Shown: piece after piece, positions 19,976 through 29,318 of the stretch
Layout: each line of letters starts with the position of its first letter
How positions within the stretch are numbered: the first letter of the stretch is position 1
DNA from: Acetobacteraceae bacterium
Lineage (GTDB): Bacteria; Pseudomonadota; Alphaproteobacteria; Acetobacterales; Acetobacteraceae
Assembly: GCA_031291725.1 (NCBI GenBank)
Contig: JARLIM010000038.1
Coordinates: forward strand, 1-55,726
Length of the DNA stretch: 55,726 nucleotides
Direction: 5' to 3'
The notes under the pieces: model-generated
Databases searched by the model: none
Seen by the model: the letters and a program-made list of their open reading frames with translations, nothing else
Told to the model about the DNA's origin: nothing
Made by a program: the position numbers and the translations under genes

Positions 19976-20649
19976 ACGCGCAATTCCCTCTGCCCGGACA
20001 CTCCGCTGGCGCGCGCGGCTATATTGCCCTGCCGTCCGACGCACTTGTTGTGCATATCATCGACGACGACGAAGCCGTCCGTCGCTCACTGGCCTTGTTG
20101 CTCAATTCGTTCGGCCTTGCTGCCGAGACATACGATTCTGCCGAATCCCTGCTGGCCCAACTGGACAGTCTGGCGGCTGGCTGTCTGGTGGTGGATGTGC
20201 GGATGCCGGGCATGGACGGGCTGGAGCTGCAACTGGCCCTGCAGGAGCGCGGCTGCAACTACCCTGTTCTGGTCGTCACCGGCCATGGCGATGTGGGGCT
20301 GGCGGTGAAGGCGATGAAGGCGGGCGCGCTGGATTTCATCGAGAAGCCCTATTCCGATGCCGAATTGCTCGCCTCGGTGCGCTCCGCCTTGGCGCGGGTG
20401 GCCGATACGCGACATTCCGGCATGGTCGTCGAGGCCGCCCGCGCCCGCATCGCCGTTCTCACCCCGCGTGAGCGCGATGTCTTGATGCGATTGGTGGAGG
20501 GGCGACCGAACAAGGTGATTGCGCATGAACTCGGCATCAGCCCGCGCACGGTCGAAATCCATCGCGCCAACATGATGGAAAAACTCGCCTGCCGCAGTTT
20601 GGCCGAAGCCGTGCGTCTGGCGATCGCGGCAGAATTTCACCAGGCGTGA
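19972..20649 (+). CDS. Response regulator, FixJ/DctR-like
   Basis: A 225-residue regulator translated from an ATG overlapping the kinase stop. The receiver domain starts near residue 23 (VHIIDDDEAVRRSL), with phospho-acceptor Asp75 in VVDVRMPGMDG, the switch Thr in VVTGHGD and Lys in IEKPYSD. A LuxR-type helix-turn-helix follows: LTPRERDVLMRLVEGRPNK with recognition helix region ISPRTVEIHRANMMEKL. It is the cognate partner of the kinase immediately upstream. Its targets are unknown; the nearest downstream gene is the small winged-helix-like protein. Confidence 0.9.
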   Translation: MNAQFPLPGHSAGARGYIALPSDALVVHIIDDDEAVRRSLALLLNSFGLAAETYDSAESLLAQLDSLAAGCLVVDVRMPGMDGLELQLALQERGCNYPVLVVTGHGDVGLAVKAMKAGALDFIEKPYSDAELLASVRSALARVADTRHSGMVVEAARARIAVLTPRERDVLMRLVEGRPNKVIAHELGISPRTVEIHRANMMEKLACRSLAEAVRLAIAAEFHQA

Positions 20650-20791
20650 CACCGACATGGCATCTGTCGGAATTCGCCGTCGTTGGGCAATTTTTTACGT
20701 AACATTCCTAGCTGGTTGTTAAAACTCGCCAATGACAGATTGACAGCATCCGAACGAGACGCCGTTGCGTCGATAAAAAGGATGCCGAGCC

Positions 20792-21211
20792 ATGCAGGTT
20801 GTGTCGGAGATTGAAGCGATCTATCCGGTTTTTGATGACGTCATCACGGATGACGGCGTGTCGGGGCCTATCGCCGCCGGTCGGCAAACGCGCAGCACGG
20901 CCAGCTATGCGGTGGAAGCTGACGGCAGCGAAGACTTCGATGCCCGCCTGTTGCGGTCGCTGGCCAAAATGGCGGTGCGCAGCAAGCGGCGGCAGGCCGA
21001 TGTGAGCGCTGCATTGTGTCGAGGCGGGCTTGCCAGCCAGATCGCCCATGTCAGCACCGCCTTGCGCGCCCTGGAACTGGCTGGATTGATTGAGCACATC
21101 GTGCCGCTTTATGACGGCGGCATGCTGATCTCCGTCACCAGCCGAGGCATCGAACAACTGCACGCCACGCCACACTGGGCCATGTTCGACTCTGAAACAG
21201 TTCGGGTCTGA
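20792..21211 (+). CDS. Hypothetical protein, possible winged-helix fold
   Basis: A 139-residue protein with AAAAGGATG upstream of ATG 20792. The first 45 residues are acidic and unstructured-looking. Residues about 50-125 read like a winged helix: RSLAKMAVRSKRRQADVSAAL, then LASQIAHVSTALRALELAGLIEHI with an MarR-like recognition and wing pattern, then DGGMLISVTSRG. No family is recognised. It could regulate transcription, or report on the neighbouring two-component pair, but this is only suggestive. Confidence 0.6.
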   Translation: MQVVSEIEAIYPVFDDVITDDGVSGPIAAGRQTRSTASYAVEADGSEDFDARLLRSLAKMAVRSKRRQADVSAALCRGGLASQIAHVSTALRALELAGLIEHIVPLYDGGMLISVTSRGIEQLHATPHWAMFDSETVRV

Positions 21212-21281
21212 ACTTTACGGGTTTGTCCATCGATGACAAAGCCGGCTATGCTTCCCGCAACAACAAGCGGGGAAAACGCGC

Positions 21282-22121
21282 ATGCCGACCATCGAAATCC
21301 GAGGCTTCACCGTCGTCTATGAATTGCTGGGCGAGACGGGTCCGGTGGTGGCGATTTCTCCGGGTGGCAGGCGCGGGTTGAACTCGGATCGCGCCTTGGG
21401 GCTGTTGCTGGCCGAAGCCGGTTTCCGCGCCCTGGTCTATGACCGCCGCAACACCGGCGCTTCCGACATCGCCATCTCCGGCGACAACGAAAGCCTCGAA
21501 CAGGCGCGCGACCTCAAGGCATTGCTGGAGGCGCTGAAGATCGGCCCGGCCTATATCGCCGGCTGTTCGTCCGGCTCGCGGCTGTCGCTGCTGCTGTCGC
21601 TGCATTACCCGGAGATGGTCAAGGCGCTGCTGCTGTGGCGGGTGACGGGTGGGCCGTATGCGGCGGGGCGGTTGGCGTTCAACTATTATGAGCAATTCAT
21701 CCAGGCCGCCGCCCAAGGCGGGATCGACGGGGTGTGCAAAACCGACCATTTTGCCGCCCTCGTGGCCGCCAATCCGCGCAATCGCGGCATTCTCGATGCC
21801 ATGGGTGCCGAAGGATTCATCGCCGCCATGCAGCGTTGGCGCACTGGATTTGCGGCCGATCGCGACCATCCGGTGGCCGGCATCAGCCCGGCCGAGATGC
21901 GCCGCATCACGCTGCCCACGCTGCTGGTGCCGGGCAATGACCGCATCCACCCCCGTCCGCCGGCCCTGGCGGCGCATCGCCTGATGCCGCATAGCCGCTA
22001 TCAGGAGGTGCTGACCTACGATCTGGACGTCGATGTCGATTTCGAGGGCTGGGAGGCGGCGAACCCGCGCCTGGCAGCGGTGTTCATCAATTTCCTGCGA
22101 GACCGCGAGCGGGCGGGTTAA
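21282..22121 (+). CDS. Alpha/beta hydrolase
   Basis: A 279-residue alpha/beta-hydrolase-fold protein. The oxyanion region is SPGGRRGLNSD, the strand-5 nucleophile elbow is GCSSGSR near residue 103 with Ser as nucleophile, and an acid-type residue follows LLVPGNDRIHP. The canonical HG oxyanion motif is replaced by SPGG. The substrate cannot be inferred. The next gene, a LysR regulator, starts 8 bp after its stop in the same direction, so they may be co-transcribed. Confidence 0.8.
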   Translation: MPTIEIRGFTVVYELLGETGPVVAISPGGRRGLNSDRALGLLLAEAGFRALVYDRRNTGASDIAISGDNESLEQARDLKALLEALKIGPAYIAGCSSGSRLSLLLSLHYPEMVKALLLWRVTGGPYAAGRLAFNYYEQFIQAAAQGGIDGVCKTDHFAALVAANPRNRGILDAMGAEGFIAAMQRWRTGFAADRDHPVAGISPAEMRRITLPTLLVPGNDRIHPRPPALAAHRLMPHSRYQEVLTYDLDVDVDFEGWEAANPRLAAVFINFLRDRERAG

Positions 22122-22129
22122 GACGGCGC

Positions 22130-23020
22130 ATGGACAAGTTCACCGCCATGAAGGTCTTCGTGCGCGTGGTCGAGCGCGGCAGCTTTTCGGCGGCCTCCGC
22201 CCGGCTCGGGCAATCGCCATCGGCGGTGACCAAGACCATCGCGCGACTGGAGGATGAGCTTGGCATTCAACTCTTCACCCGCACCACGCGGCGGCTGCAC
22301 ACCACCGATTACGGCCAGGAATTCTACGAACGCTGCGTGCAGATCCTGGCCGATCTGGAGGAGGCCGAGGCCAGCCTCACCCGCGGCAACGCCACACCGC
22401 GCGGCAATATTCGCGCCGTGGTGCCGCTGTCCTTCGGTCGCGTCACGCTGGCACCGGAACTGCCGCAATTCTTCGAACGCTACCCCGATGTCAGCCTGGA
22501 TCTGCATTTTTCCGATGCGGCGGTCGATCTGATCGCCGACGGCTTCGAGGTGGCGGTGCGCACCGGCAACATCGCCGATTCCCGTCTGACGACGCGACTG
22601 CTCACCCGTGGCCCGCAAGTCACCGTGGCCGCCCCCGCCTATCTCCAGCGGCACGGCATTCCGCAAACCCCGCAGGATCTGCTGTCGCATAATTGCCTGA
22701 TCAGCCGCTTCGGCCCGGAATGGAGCTTCCGGCCGCCCGGCGGTCAGCCGATGATCGTGCGGGTGCGCGGCAACGCCACCATCAACAGCGGCGACGCGCT
22801 GCGTGAGGCGACGGTGGCCGGCACCGGCATCGCGCAAGGCACGTGGTGGCTGTATCGCAAGGATCTGGAACGCGGCGACGTGGAGGAAGTGTTGCAGGAC
22901 TGCGCAGCCGAAGGCTCACCCGTCTCCGTGCTCTACCCGCCGCAGCGTCACCTGCCTGCCAAATTGCGCGCCTTTATCGATTTTCTGGTGCAGATCACCC
23001 GCAGCGGGGCGAGTCGTTAA
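22130..23020 (+). CDS. LysR-family transcriptional regulator
   Basis: A 296-residue LTTR. The N-terminal helix-turn-helix is MDKFTAMKVFVRVVERGSF, then SAASARLGQSPSAVTKTI and RLEDELGIQLFTRTTR. The inducer-binding domain fills residues 90-296 (VRGNATINSGDALREATVAGTGIA is the conserved mid-region). It converges on the carboxymuconolactone-decarboxylase-like gene with a 4-bp overlap of their 3' ends. LysR proteins commonly control adjacent catabolic genes, so the 23-31 kb island is a plausible target. Confidence 0.92.
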   Translation: MDKFTAMKVFVRVVERGSFSAASARLGQSPSAVTKTIARLEDELGIQLFTRTTRRLHTTDYGQEFYERCVQILADLEEAEASLTRGNATPRGNIRAVVPLSFGRVTLAPELPQFFERYPDVSLDLHFSDAAVDLIADGFEVAVRTGNIADSRLTTRLLTRGPQVTVAAPAYLQRHGIPQTPQDLLSHNCLISRFGPEWSFRPPGGQPMIVRVRGNATINSGDALREATVAGTGIAQGTWWLYRKDLERGDVEEVLQDCAAEGSPVSVLYPPQRHLPAKLRAFIDFLVQITRSGASR

Positions 23021-23565
23021 CGCCACGGCGCCTTGAACCCCTCCGGCGGCATCACGTCGAAGACGTTCAACTGCATCGCCAACAGCGAATAATACCCCAC
23101 CAACCCGGTCAGCTCGACAGCCCCTTTGTCGCCGAGCAGCGCCTGCACAGGGGCATAGATCGCATCCGGCACGCGACCGTCACGCAGCAGAACGCGCACG
23201 AAATCATGCACATAACCGTCGCTCGCCGCATCGAAGGGCGGTGTCTGCCCCTGCCCGATCGCGTCGATCACCGTCTGCGGCACGCCCTGCCGGGCTGCGA
23301 TGTGGGCATGGGCGAACCATTCATAATCCGCCCGCCAATGCTGGCCCACACACAGAATCGCCAACTCGCGCAGACGCTGCGGCACCGAGCATTCATAGCG
23401 GATGAACACCCCAACCTGTTCCACCCGCGCGCAGAGTTCCGCACTGGTGATCAGTGAGAGAAACGGCCCGCCGACGCCGCCACGCGCACCGGAGGCAATG
23501 CGGTCCCACGCAACCTGCTGGGCTGGCTCCAGCTGGTCACGTGTCCGCTCGGGCAGTCGGCTCAT
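23017..23565 (-). CDS. Carboxymuconolactone decarboxylase-family protein
   Basis: A 182-residue AhpD/CMD-fold protein. The core helix pair RLRELAILCVGQHWRADYEWFAHAHIA is characteristic (long stretch cited here by its conserved E, W, E, H). The CxxC redox pair of AhpD is absent, so peroxiredoxin-reductase function is unlikely; family members include gamma-carboxymuconolactone decarboxylases and many uncharacterised proteins. It overlaps the flavin monooxygenase gene by 4 bp, implying joint action on one substrate. Confidence 0.8.
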   Translation of the reverse strand: MSRLPERTRDQLEPAQQVAWDRIASGARGGVGGPFLSLITSAELCARVEQVGVFIRYECSVPQRLRELAILCVGQHWRADYEWFAHAHIAARQGVPQTVIDAIGQGQTPPFDAASDGYVHDFVRVLLRDGRVPDAIYAPVQALLGDKGAVELTGLVGYYSLLAMQLNVFDVMPPEGFKAPWR

Positions 23566-24548
23566 TCCGCAGCAGCCGCCACGGGCGCAAAAGCGGGCAT
23601 CACTTCGGCAGCAAAGGCGCGCAGATTGCCCACCGAGGCGTTCGGATCCACCAGCAGAATATTCTCAGCTCCGCCCGCCTCCAACTGCTTCAATCGCGCG
23701 ATCACCTCTTCCGGCAGTCCCAGCAGCGGTGCGGTGTCCTGCTCGACGCTGTCGGCCAGCTTGTCGCGCGCCAGATCGCCGATCACGCCGACAACCCGCT
23801 TGCGCGTCTCGAAGGCCGCATTGCGCTCGTCTTCAGAGTGCACCATCTGCAACGCACGGGCGACGGCGACCATATCCGCGTTATAGGGGCGGCCGATCTT
23901 CTCGCATTCATCGCGGAAGGCATCGATGCGCGCGATGATCTGATCCACCTGCGCCAGCTGATCCAGCAGCAGGTTGAAGCCTTCGCGCGCGGCGCGGCGC
24001 ACGCTGTCATAGCTGCCGGCGGCGAGCCACATTGGCGGATGCGGTCGCTGAATCGGGGCCGGTTCGACGACGATGTTCTCGTAATTCCAACGCGGTCCGT
24101 GATGACTGAAGCGATCCTCGGTCGTCCACGCCTTGCGGATGATGTCGATGGCCTCGTTGAAGCGCTCATTGGCTTCGTCCATCGGCACGCAGAACCCGTC
24201 GAACTCCAGCTTGCGGTAGCCCTTGCCGACACCGAAATCGAGCCGTCCGCCGGAGAGCAAATCCAGCGTCGCCGCCTGTTCGGCCACCAGCACCGGATTG
24301 TGCCACGGCAGCACCACCACGCCGGTGCCAAGCCGGATGCGGCTGGTTTTGGCGGCCAGATAGGCCAGCAGCGTCATCGAGGCGGAGACTTGGCCCTGAC
24401 CGGTGAAGTGATGCTCCACCATGAACAACTGGTGAAAGCCCAGACGTTCGGCTTCCAGCACATAATCGATGAAGCCCTGATAGCCCTGGCTATCCTCAAT
24501 GCCCACGCTGCGCTTGGTGCGAGCGCCGCCAAACAGACCAAACTTCAT
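23562..24548 (-). CDS. LLM-class flavin-dependent oxidoreductase (luciferase-like)
   Basis: A 328-residue bacterial-luciferase-like TIM-barrel monooxygenase. I choose ATG 24548 because homology begins at MKFGLFGGA; the longer upstream frame is discarded. Typical segments are FMVEHHF near residue 50, LGTGVVVLPWHNP, LDLLSGGRLDFGVGKGY and NPNASVGNL-type C-terminus (here DPNASVGNL). Such enzymes use reduced FMN to oxygenate alkanes, ketones or ring systems. The adjacent CMD-family gene is coupled by overlap. The gene is divergent from the ABC importer at 24779, leaving a 230-bp shared promoter region. Confidence 0.87.
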   Translation of the reverse strand: MKFGLFGGARTKRSVGIEDSQGYQGFIDYVLEAERLGFHQLFMVEHHFTGQGQVSASMTLLAYLAAKTSRIRLGTGVVVLPWHNPVLVAEQAATLDLLSGGRLDFGVGKGYRKLEFDGFCVPMDEANERFNEAIDIIRKAWTTEDRFSHHGPRWNYENIVVEPAPIQRPHPPMWLAAGSYDSVRRAAREGFNLLLDQLAQVDQIIARIDAFRDECEKIGRPYNADMVAVARALQMVHSEDERNAAFETRKRVVGVIGDLARDKLADSVEQDTAPLLGLPEEVIARLKQLEAGGAENILLVDPNASVGNLRAFAAEVMPAFAPVAAAAE

Positions 24549-24778
24549 CGCCGCCTCCCCTGCGGGTTTCCTGCGCAATGATCGTGCGGAGGGATTTCGC
24601 CGCGCGAAAGTCTGAAATCGGCATTTCTTCCGTGACCGTTTGTCCGCAATGCCAGCGCCATTCCGGTTCATTCAGGAAATTATGGAAATTGTCTTTTGCC
24701 TTTAGCTAGCATGCCAGAAGCGGAACACATGCCGCAAAGTGATCAAGCTATAACAAGAGCTGTGGGGAGCGCGTCTGG

Positions 24779-25657
24779 ATGTTCGATCCAACAGCCGTAT
24801 TGAATGCGGTTGCTGCGGGCGTGTTGCTGGGCGGCTTCTATGCCGCCATCGCCCTCGGCATTGCCATCGCATTTGGTATGCTCGACATCCCCAATCTGGC
24901 CCATCCCGCCTTTGTGGTGGTCGGCGCCTTCGCCACATGGGTGCTGAACACCGCATTCGGCATCGACCCGGTGATCGCTGGCATCATCCTCACCCCGCTC
25001 TTCTTCGGGCTCGGCATCGGCCTTTACCGGCTTTACGAAGCGTGCTTCGAGCGACGCGGAGAGGCAGCGTTGCAGGGATTGGCGTTTTTCTTCGGCATTC
25101 TGTTCATCACCGAGGTGGTCCTGGTACTGACGGCCGGCGCTGATTACCGTTCGGTGGATGCGCCTTATATCGGTGCGTCATTGAATATCTTCGGCCTTCT
25201 GTTGCCCGGTCGCATGCTGATGGCGTGCGCGGTGTCGTTGGTGATGATTTTCGGGCTGCAATATTATCTCGGCCACAGCTTCATCGGCCGCGCCATTCAG
25301 GCCGTCTCGCAAGACCGGCTGGCGCTGCGCTTGATGGGTGTCAGTCCGGTGAGGATCAAAGCGCTGGCCTTCGGCATCGCCATCGCCACCGCCTCGGTCG
25401 CCGGATCATTGCTGATCATTGTCGAGCCGGTGGAGCCTTCTATCGGGCGCGACTTCATCGGCCGCGCCTTTGCCGCCGTCGTGCTGGGCGGGATGGGCAG
25501 TTTCAACGGCATGCTGATCGCCAGCATCTTTCTCGGCATCACCGAGAGCATTGTCAGCGACATGTGGAACCCATCCTGGGCGCCCGCCATCGCGTTCGGC
25601 GTGCTCCTGCCCACACTCGCCTTACGCGGCGGTGGATTGTTGGGGCGCAAACTGTGA
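24779..25657 (+). CDS. livH: Branched-chain amino acid-type ABC transporter permease (LivH)
   Basis: A 292-residue inner-membrane permease, first gene of a complete HAAT-family importer. A good ribosome site GTGGGGAG precedes ATG 24779. Eight or so hydrophobic segments are present, with the family words LGGFYAAIALGIAIAFGM at the N-terminus, RAIQAVSQDRLALRLMGV (EAA-like loop) and FAAVVLGGMGSFNG near the C-terminus. It overlaps the LivM-type gene by 4 bp. Confidence 0.9.
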   Translation: MFDPTAVLNAVAAGVLLGGFYAAIALGIAIAFGMLDIPNLAHPAFVVVGAFATWVLNTAFGIDPVIAGIILTPLFFGLGIGLYRLYEACFERRGEAALQGLAFFFGILFITEVVLVLTAGADYRSVDAPYIGASLNIFGLLLPGRMLMACAVSLVMIFGLQYYLGHSFIGRAIQAVSQDRLALRLMGVSPVRIKALAFGIAIATASVAGSLLIIVEPVEPSIGRDFIGRAFAAVVLGGMGSFNGMLIASIFLGITESIVSDMWNPSWAPAIAFGVLLPTLALRGGGLLGRKL

Positions 25658-26589
25658 GCAATACGCGATTTGCCCTTCTCGGCCTCGTCATGGTCGCCCT
25701 GCTCTGGGCGGCCGGGCGGCTGGTGACGAATGAATATGTCTTCTTCGTCGGCTATGCCGTCTTGCAATACATCGTGCTGGCAACGGCTTGGAACATTCTG
25801 GGCGGCTATACCGGCTACGTGAATTTCGGCACGGCGGCGTTCTTCGCCATCGGTGCCTATGTCTCGGTGGCGGTGAACAAGCTCTATCACCCGCCGCTGC
25901 CATTGCTGATCGTCATCGGCGGCACCGCCTCGGCGTTGGTCGGGCTGGCGATGGGGTATCTGACGCTGAAATTGCGCGGCGTGTTCTTCTCGATCTCCAC
26001 GCTCGCACTGGCCATCGTGGCGCAGGCGGTGATCACCAACTGGTCCTTTGTCGGCGGCTCGTCGGGGGCCTATGTCATCCGGCCGCGCTTTGGGCCGTTT
26101 GGCGGCAGCTATATCGAGTATCTCTGCTACACCATGCTGATCATGGCGGCCGGTGCGGTGGTGCTCGCGCGTGGGATCGAGCGTTCGAAAACCGGCTATG
26201 GCTTGGCCGCCATCCGCGACGATGAAGGTGCCGCCGAGGCGTATGGCGTGCCGACATTGCGGCTGAAGCTGCTGGCCACGGTGTTGTCGGGTGGATTGAT
26301 GGGCATGGCGGGCGCACCGCTGCCGTTCTACGTCGCTTATCTCGACCCACCCTCGGCATTCAATCTGTCCGTCGCGGTGAACACCATCGCCATGCCGTTG
26401 GTGGGCGGCACGGCGACATGGTTCGGGCCGGTGATCGGCGCCGTGCTGCTCTCCACCGTGCAACAGGCGGCGATGGTGACGATTTCGTCTGCGGTCAATC
26501 TGTTGATCGTGGGGCTGGTGATGGTGGGCTTCATCACGCTGGCTCCCAACGGCATCGTCGGCTTGCTGCGTCGGCGGAGGGCCGGGTGA
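25654..26589 (+). CDS. livM: Branched-chain amino acid-type ABC transporter permease (LivM)
   Basis: 311 residues from a GTG that overlaps the upstream TGA (25654); a longer frame upstream lies inside livH and is a shadow. LivM signatures are clear: LATAWNILGGYTGYVNFG, FFAIGAYV, YLTLKLRGVFFSISTLA, YGLAAIRDDEGAAEAYG and GGTATWFGPVIGA. It pairs with the LivH-like permease. Its stop overlaps the ATG of the ATPase gene by one base. Confidence 0.9.
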   Translation: MSNTRFALLGLVMVALLWAAGRLVTNEYVFFVGYAVLQYIVLATAWNILGGYTGYVNFGTAAFFAIGAYVSVAVNKLYHPPLPLLIVIGGTASALVGLAMGYLTLKLRGVFFSISTLALAIVAQAVITNWSFVGGSSGAYVIRPRFGPFGGSYIEYLCYTMLIMAAGAVVLARGIERSKTGYGLAAIRDDEGAAEAYGVPTLRLKLLATVLSGGLMGMAGAPLPFYVAYLDPPSAFNLSVAVNTIAMPLVGGTATWFGPVIGAVLLSTVQQAAMVTISSAVNLLIVGLVMVGFITLAPNGIVGLLRRRRAG

Positions 26590-27296
26590 TGGGCGAAAAT
26601 CTGCTCGAAGTCCGCAACCTGTCCAAGCGCTTCGGCGGATTCGTGGCGCTCAATGACATCTCTTTCGACGTCGCCGCCGGTGAGCGCGTGGGGCTGATCG
26701 GACCGAATGGCTCGGGCAAGAGCACCTTCGTGAACTGCATCAGCGGCACGTTGATGCTCAGCACCGGCACAGTCAGCCTGGATCGGCGCCGCATCGAACA
26801 TCTCGCCCCGCATCAGCGCACCCGCATGGGCCTTGCGCGATCCTTCCAATTGCCGCGCCCGTTCGGCTCGATGTCGGTGGCCGACAATCTGAAAGTGCCG
26901 ATGCTCTATGCCGGGCGCGGCGGTGAGGCGGGCGCGATGCAATTGCTCGAACAAATCGGCCTCGCCGACAAATCCGACAAGTTGCCGCGTGAATTGACGC
27001 AGATCGAATTGCGCAAGCTGGAACTCGCCCGCGCGATGGCCGCCAATCCACGTCTGCTGATCGCCGACGAAGCCATGGCCGGGCTGTCGCACACCGAGGT
27101 GGACGAACTTCTCGCTCTGCTGCTGCGGCTGTCCGATCAGGGGGTGGCGATCATCATGATCGAGCACATCATGCGCGCCGTCATGGCGTTCTCCCAACGC
27201 ATCGCCTGCTTCGTCGCCGGTCAGAAAGTGGCCGATGGCGACCCGCAGGATGTGATCCGTCACCCCGAAGTGCTGAGGGCCTATCTCGGTGAGTAG
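26589..27296 (+). CDS. livG: Branched-chain amino acid-type ABC transporter ATPase (LivG)
   Basis: A 235-residue ATPase from ATG 26589. Walker A is GPNGSGKST. The LivG-type long insertion is shortened and includes ARSFQLPRPFGSM. The signature motif is degenerate: where LSxGQ is expected there is LTQIELRKLELARAM, a variation seen in some HAAT ATPases. Walker B is LLIADEAMAGLS with E for the usual DEP, followed by IEHIMRAVMAFS as the H-loop. It overlaps the next ATPase gene by 8 bp. Confidence 0.88.
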   Translation: MGENLLEVRNLSKRFGGFVALNDISFDVAAGERVGLIGPNGSGKSTFVNCISGTLMLSTGTVSLDRRRIEHLAPHQRTRMGLARSFQLPRPFGSMSVADNLKVPMLYAGRGGEAGAMQLLEQIGLADKSDKLPRELTQIELRKLELARAMAANPRLLIADEAMAGLSHTEVDELLALLLRLSDQGVAIIMIEHIMRAVMAFSQRIACFVAGQKVADGDPQDVIRHPEVLRAYLGE

Positions 27297-28017
27297 TCTG
27301 ACAATCAGCAACCTCTATGCGGGCTACAACAAGGTCCATGTGATCCAGGATCTGTCGATGGAGGTGCGCACCGGTGAGACGGTGGCGCTGCTGGGCACCA
27401 ACGGCAATGGCAAATCCACCCTGATGCGCTGCATCATGGGCCTGCTCACCCCGTCCGAAGGCTCGATCAAGCTGGACATCGACGGCGTGTCGCACGAATT
27501 GGCCGGCATGCAGACGGAAGAGATCGTCTCGCTCGGCATTGCCATGGTGCCGGAAGGACGGCGGCTGTTCCCCCGCCTGACGGTGGAGGAAAACCTCACC
27601 ATCGGTGCCTATCGGGCCACCGCCCGCCCGGCCTTGGCGCGCAATCTGGAATTCTGCTTCGAAGCCTTCCCCCGCTTGCGCGAACGTCGCCACCAATTGG
27701 CGGGCAGCATGAGCGGCGGCGAGCAGCAGATGGTCGCCCTCGCCCGCGCGCTGATGAGTGAGCCGCGCGTGCTGCTGATCGATGAACCCTCGGTGGGGCT
27801 GGCACCGCTTTTCGTCAAACGGACCATCGAGAAGATCAAGGAGCTGAAGGAACAGCGCGGGCTGACCGTGCTGATGGCCGAGCAGAACTTCCATCAGGCA
27901 CTGACGATTGCGGATCGGGGATATGTGATCGTTGAGGGTGAGATCGCTTTTGTCGGCAATTCAGCCGCAGAGCTGAACGACAATGCGTTGATCCAAAAAT
28001 TCTACATGGGGGCGTAA
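27289..28017 (+). CDS. livF: Branched-chain amino acid-type ABC transporter ATPase (LivF)
   Basis: A 242-residue ATPase starting with GTG at 27289. Walker A is GTNGNGKST, the LivF hallmark VPEGRRLFPRLTVEENL is present, the signature is MSGGEQQMVALARALM and Walker B is VLLIDEPSVGLAP. Together with the preceding ATPase it powers the importer whose binding protein is encoded 38 bp downstream. Confidence 0.92.
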   Translation: MSSLTISNLYAGYNKVHVIQDLSMEVRTGETVALLGTNGNGKSTLMRCIMGLLTPSEGSIKLDIDGVSHELAGMQTEEIVSLGIAMVPEGRRLFPRLTVEENLTIGAYRATARPALARNLEFCFEAFPRLRERRHQLAGSMSGGEQQMVALARALMSEPRVLLIDEPSVGLAPLFVKRTIEKIKELKEQRGLTVLMAEQNFHQALTIADRGYVIVEGEIAFVGNSAAELNDNALIQKFYMGA

Positions 28018-28055
28018 CAGCCTCCCAACACACAAAAAACGAGGGGAGAACGCTG

Positions 28056-29312
28056 ATGACATCGCTGATCACCCGCCGCACCGCGCTGGTTGCGGCCGCT
28101 GGCCTTGCCACCACCACCGCCTTGCGCACGCCGCTTGCCTGGGGCGCGGAGAAGCCGATCGTCATTGGCTGTTCCATGCCGCAAACCGGCGGGCTGGCGG
28201 CCATTGGCAAGGCCAATCTGCTGATCATGAAAATCTGGGCCGAGGAAGTGAACGCCAAAGGCGGCATTCTCGGGCGGCCGGTGCAATTCGTCTATTATGA
28301 CGACCAATCGAACCCGGCGAATATTCCTGGCATTTATACCAAGCTGCTCGACGTCGATAAGGTCGATCTGATCATCACCAACGGCACCAACCTCACCGCC
28401 CCCGCCATGCCGGTGGCGATGGAGCGCGGCCAGATGGTGCTGGCGATGTTCGCGCTGACGGTGAACGAGAAATTCCACTACGACCGCTATTTCCAAACCA
28501 TGCCCTATGGCCCGCTCGGCAAGGAAGCAATCTCGAACGGCTTCTTCGAGGCCGCCATGGGTATGAATCCGAAACCGAAGACGGTGGCGCTGGTGGGGGC
28601 CGATGCGGAATTCTCCAAGGCCGCCGTGGAGGGCGCACGCGATCAGGCGAAACGGCGTGGGCTGAAGATCGTCTATGATCGCACCTATCCGCCGTCCACC
28701 GTCGATTTCGGGCCGGTGATCCGCGGCGTTGCCTCGGCCAATCCGGATCTGGTCTATATCGGCTCCTACCCGGTCGATTCCGCTGGCCTGATCCGTTCGG
28801 CGCATGAATTGGGCTTCAAGCCGAAGCTGTTCGGCGGCGGCATGGTCGGCACGCAATCGGCCTCGCTGAAGGGCGATCTGGGCGAGTTGATGAATGATGT
28901 GGTCAGCTACGAGCTCTATTGCCCGGCAGCCGACAGCCATTTCCCGCGCGTGGCGGGGTTGCTGGCCAAATATCAGCCTTTGGCCAAGGCGGCCGGCGTC
29001 GATCCGCTCGGCTTCTACTCCTGCCCGTTCGCCTACTGCACGATGGAAATCCTGCAACAGGCGGTGGAGGGCGCCAAGGGCACCGATTCCGAGACGCTGG
29101 CGAAATTCATGCACGCCAACACGTTCAAGACCATCGTCGGCGACATCAAATTCGGCGAGGATGGCGAATGGGATAAGCCGCAGATGCTCACCGTGCAGTT
29201 CCGTGGTGTGAAGGGCAAGGGCTACGAGCAGTTTACCGATCCGGCACGCGAAGTGATCCTCGATCCGCCCGCCTACAAAAGCGGCGACCTGCATTATCCG
29301 ATGGGGGGCTGA
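28056..29312 (+). CDS. ABC transporter substrate-binding protein, type 1 periplasmic fold
   Basis: A 418-residue periplasmic receptor with a twin-Arg-containing signal peptide (TRRTALVAAAGL, cut after LAWGA). The type 1 fold is evident from IVIGCSMPQTGGLAAIGKAN, NAKGGILGRPVQFVYYDDQS and DFGPVIRGVASANPDLVYIG. HAAT receptors of this kind bind amino acids, urea, aromatic acids or other small carboxylates; the ligand here is unknown. Downstream SDR and hydrolase genes suggest that the ligand is a catabolic substrate rather than leucine. Confidence 0.88.
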   Translation: MTSLITRRTALVAAAGLATTTALRTPLAWGAEKPIVIGCSMPQTGGLAAIGKANLLIMKIWAEEVNAKGGILGRPVQFVYYDDQSNPANIPGIYTKLLDVDKVDLIITNGTNLTAPAMPVAMERGQMVLAMFALTVNEKFHYDRYFQTMPYGPLGKEAISNGFFEAAMGMNPKPKTVALVGADAEFSKAAVEGARDQAKRRGLKIVYDRTYPPSTVDFGPVIRGVASANPDLVYIGSYPVDSAGLIRSAHELGFKPKLFGGGMVGTQSASLKGDLGELMNDVVSYELYCPAADSHFPRVAGLLAKYQPLAKAAGVDPLGFYSCPFAYCTMEILQQAVEGAKGTDSETLAKFMHANTFKTIVGDIKFGEDGEWDKPQMLTVQFRGVKGKGYEQFTDPAREVILDPPAYKSGDLHYPMGG

Positions 29313-29318
29313 CCCACG

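Noticed and set aside
25297..26463. Open frame antisense to the livH/livM genes
   Set aside because: Shadow frame with low-complexity Gln/His/Arg content over strong permease genes.
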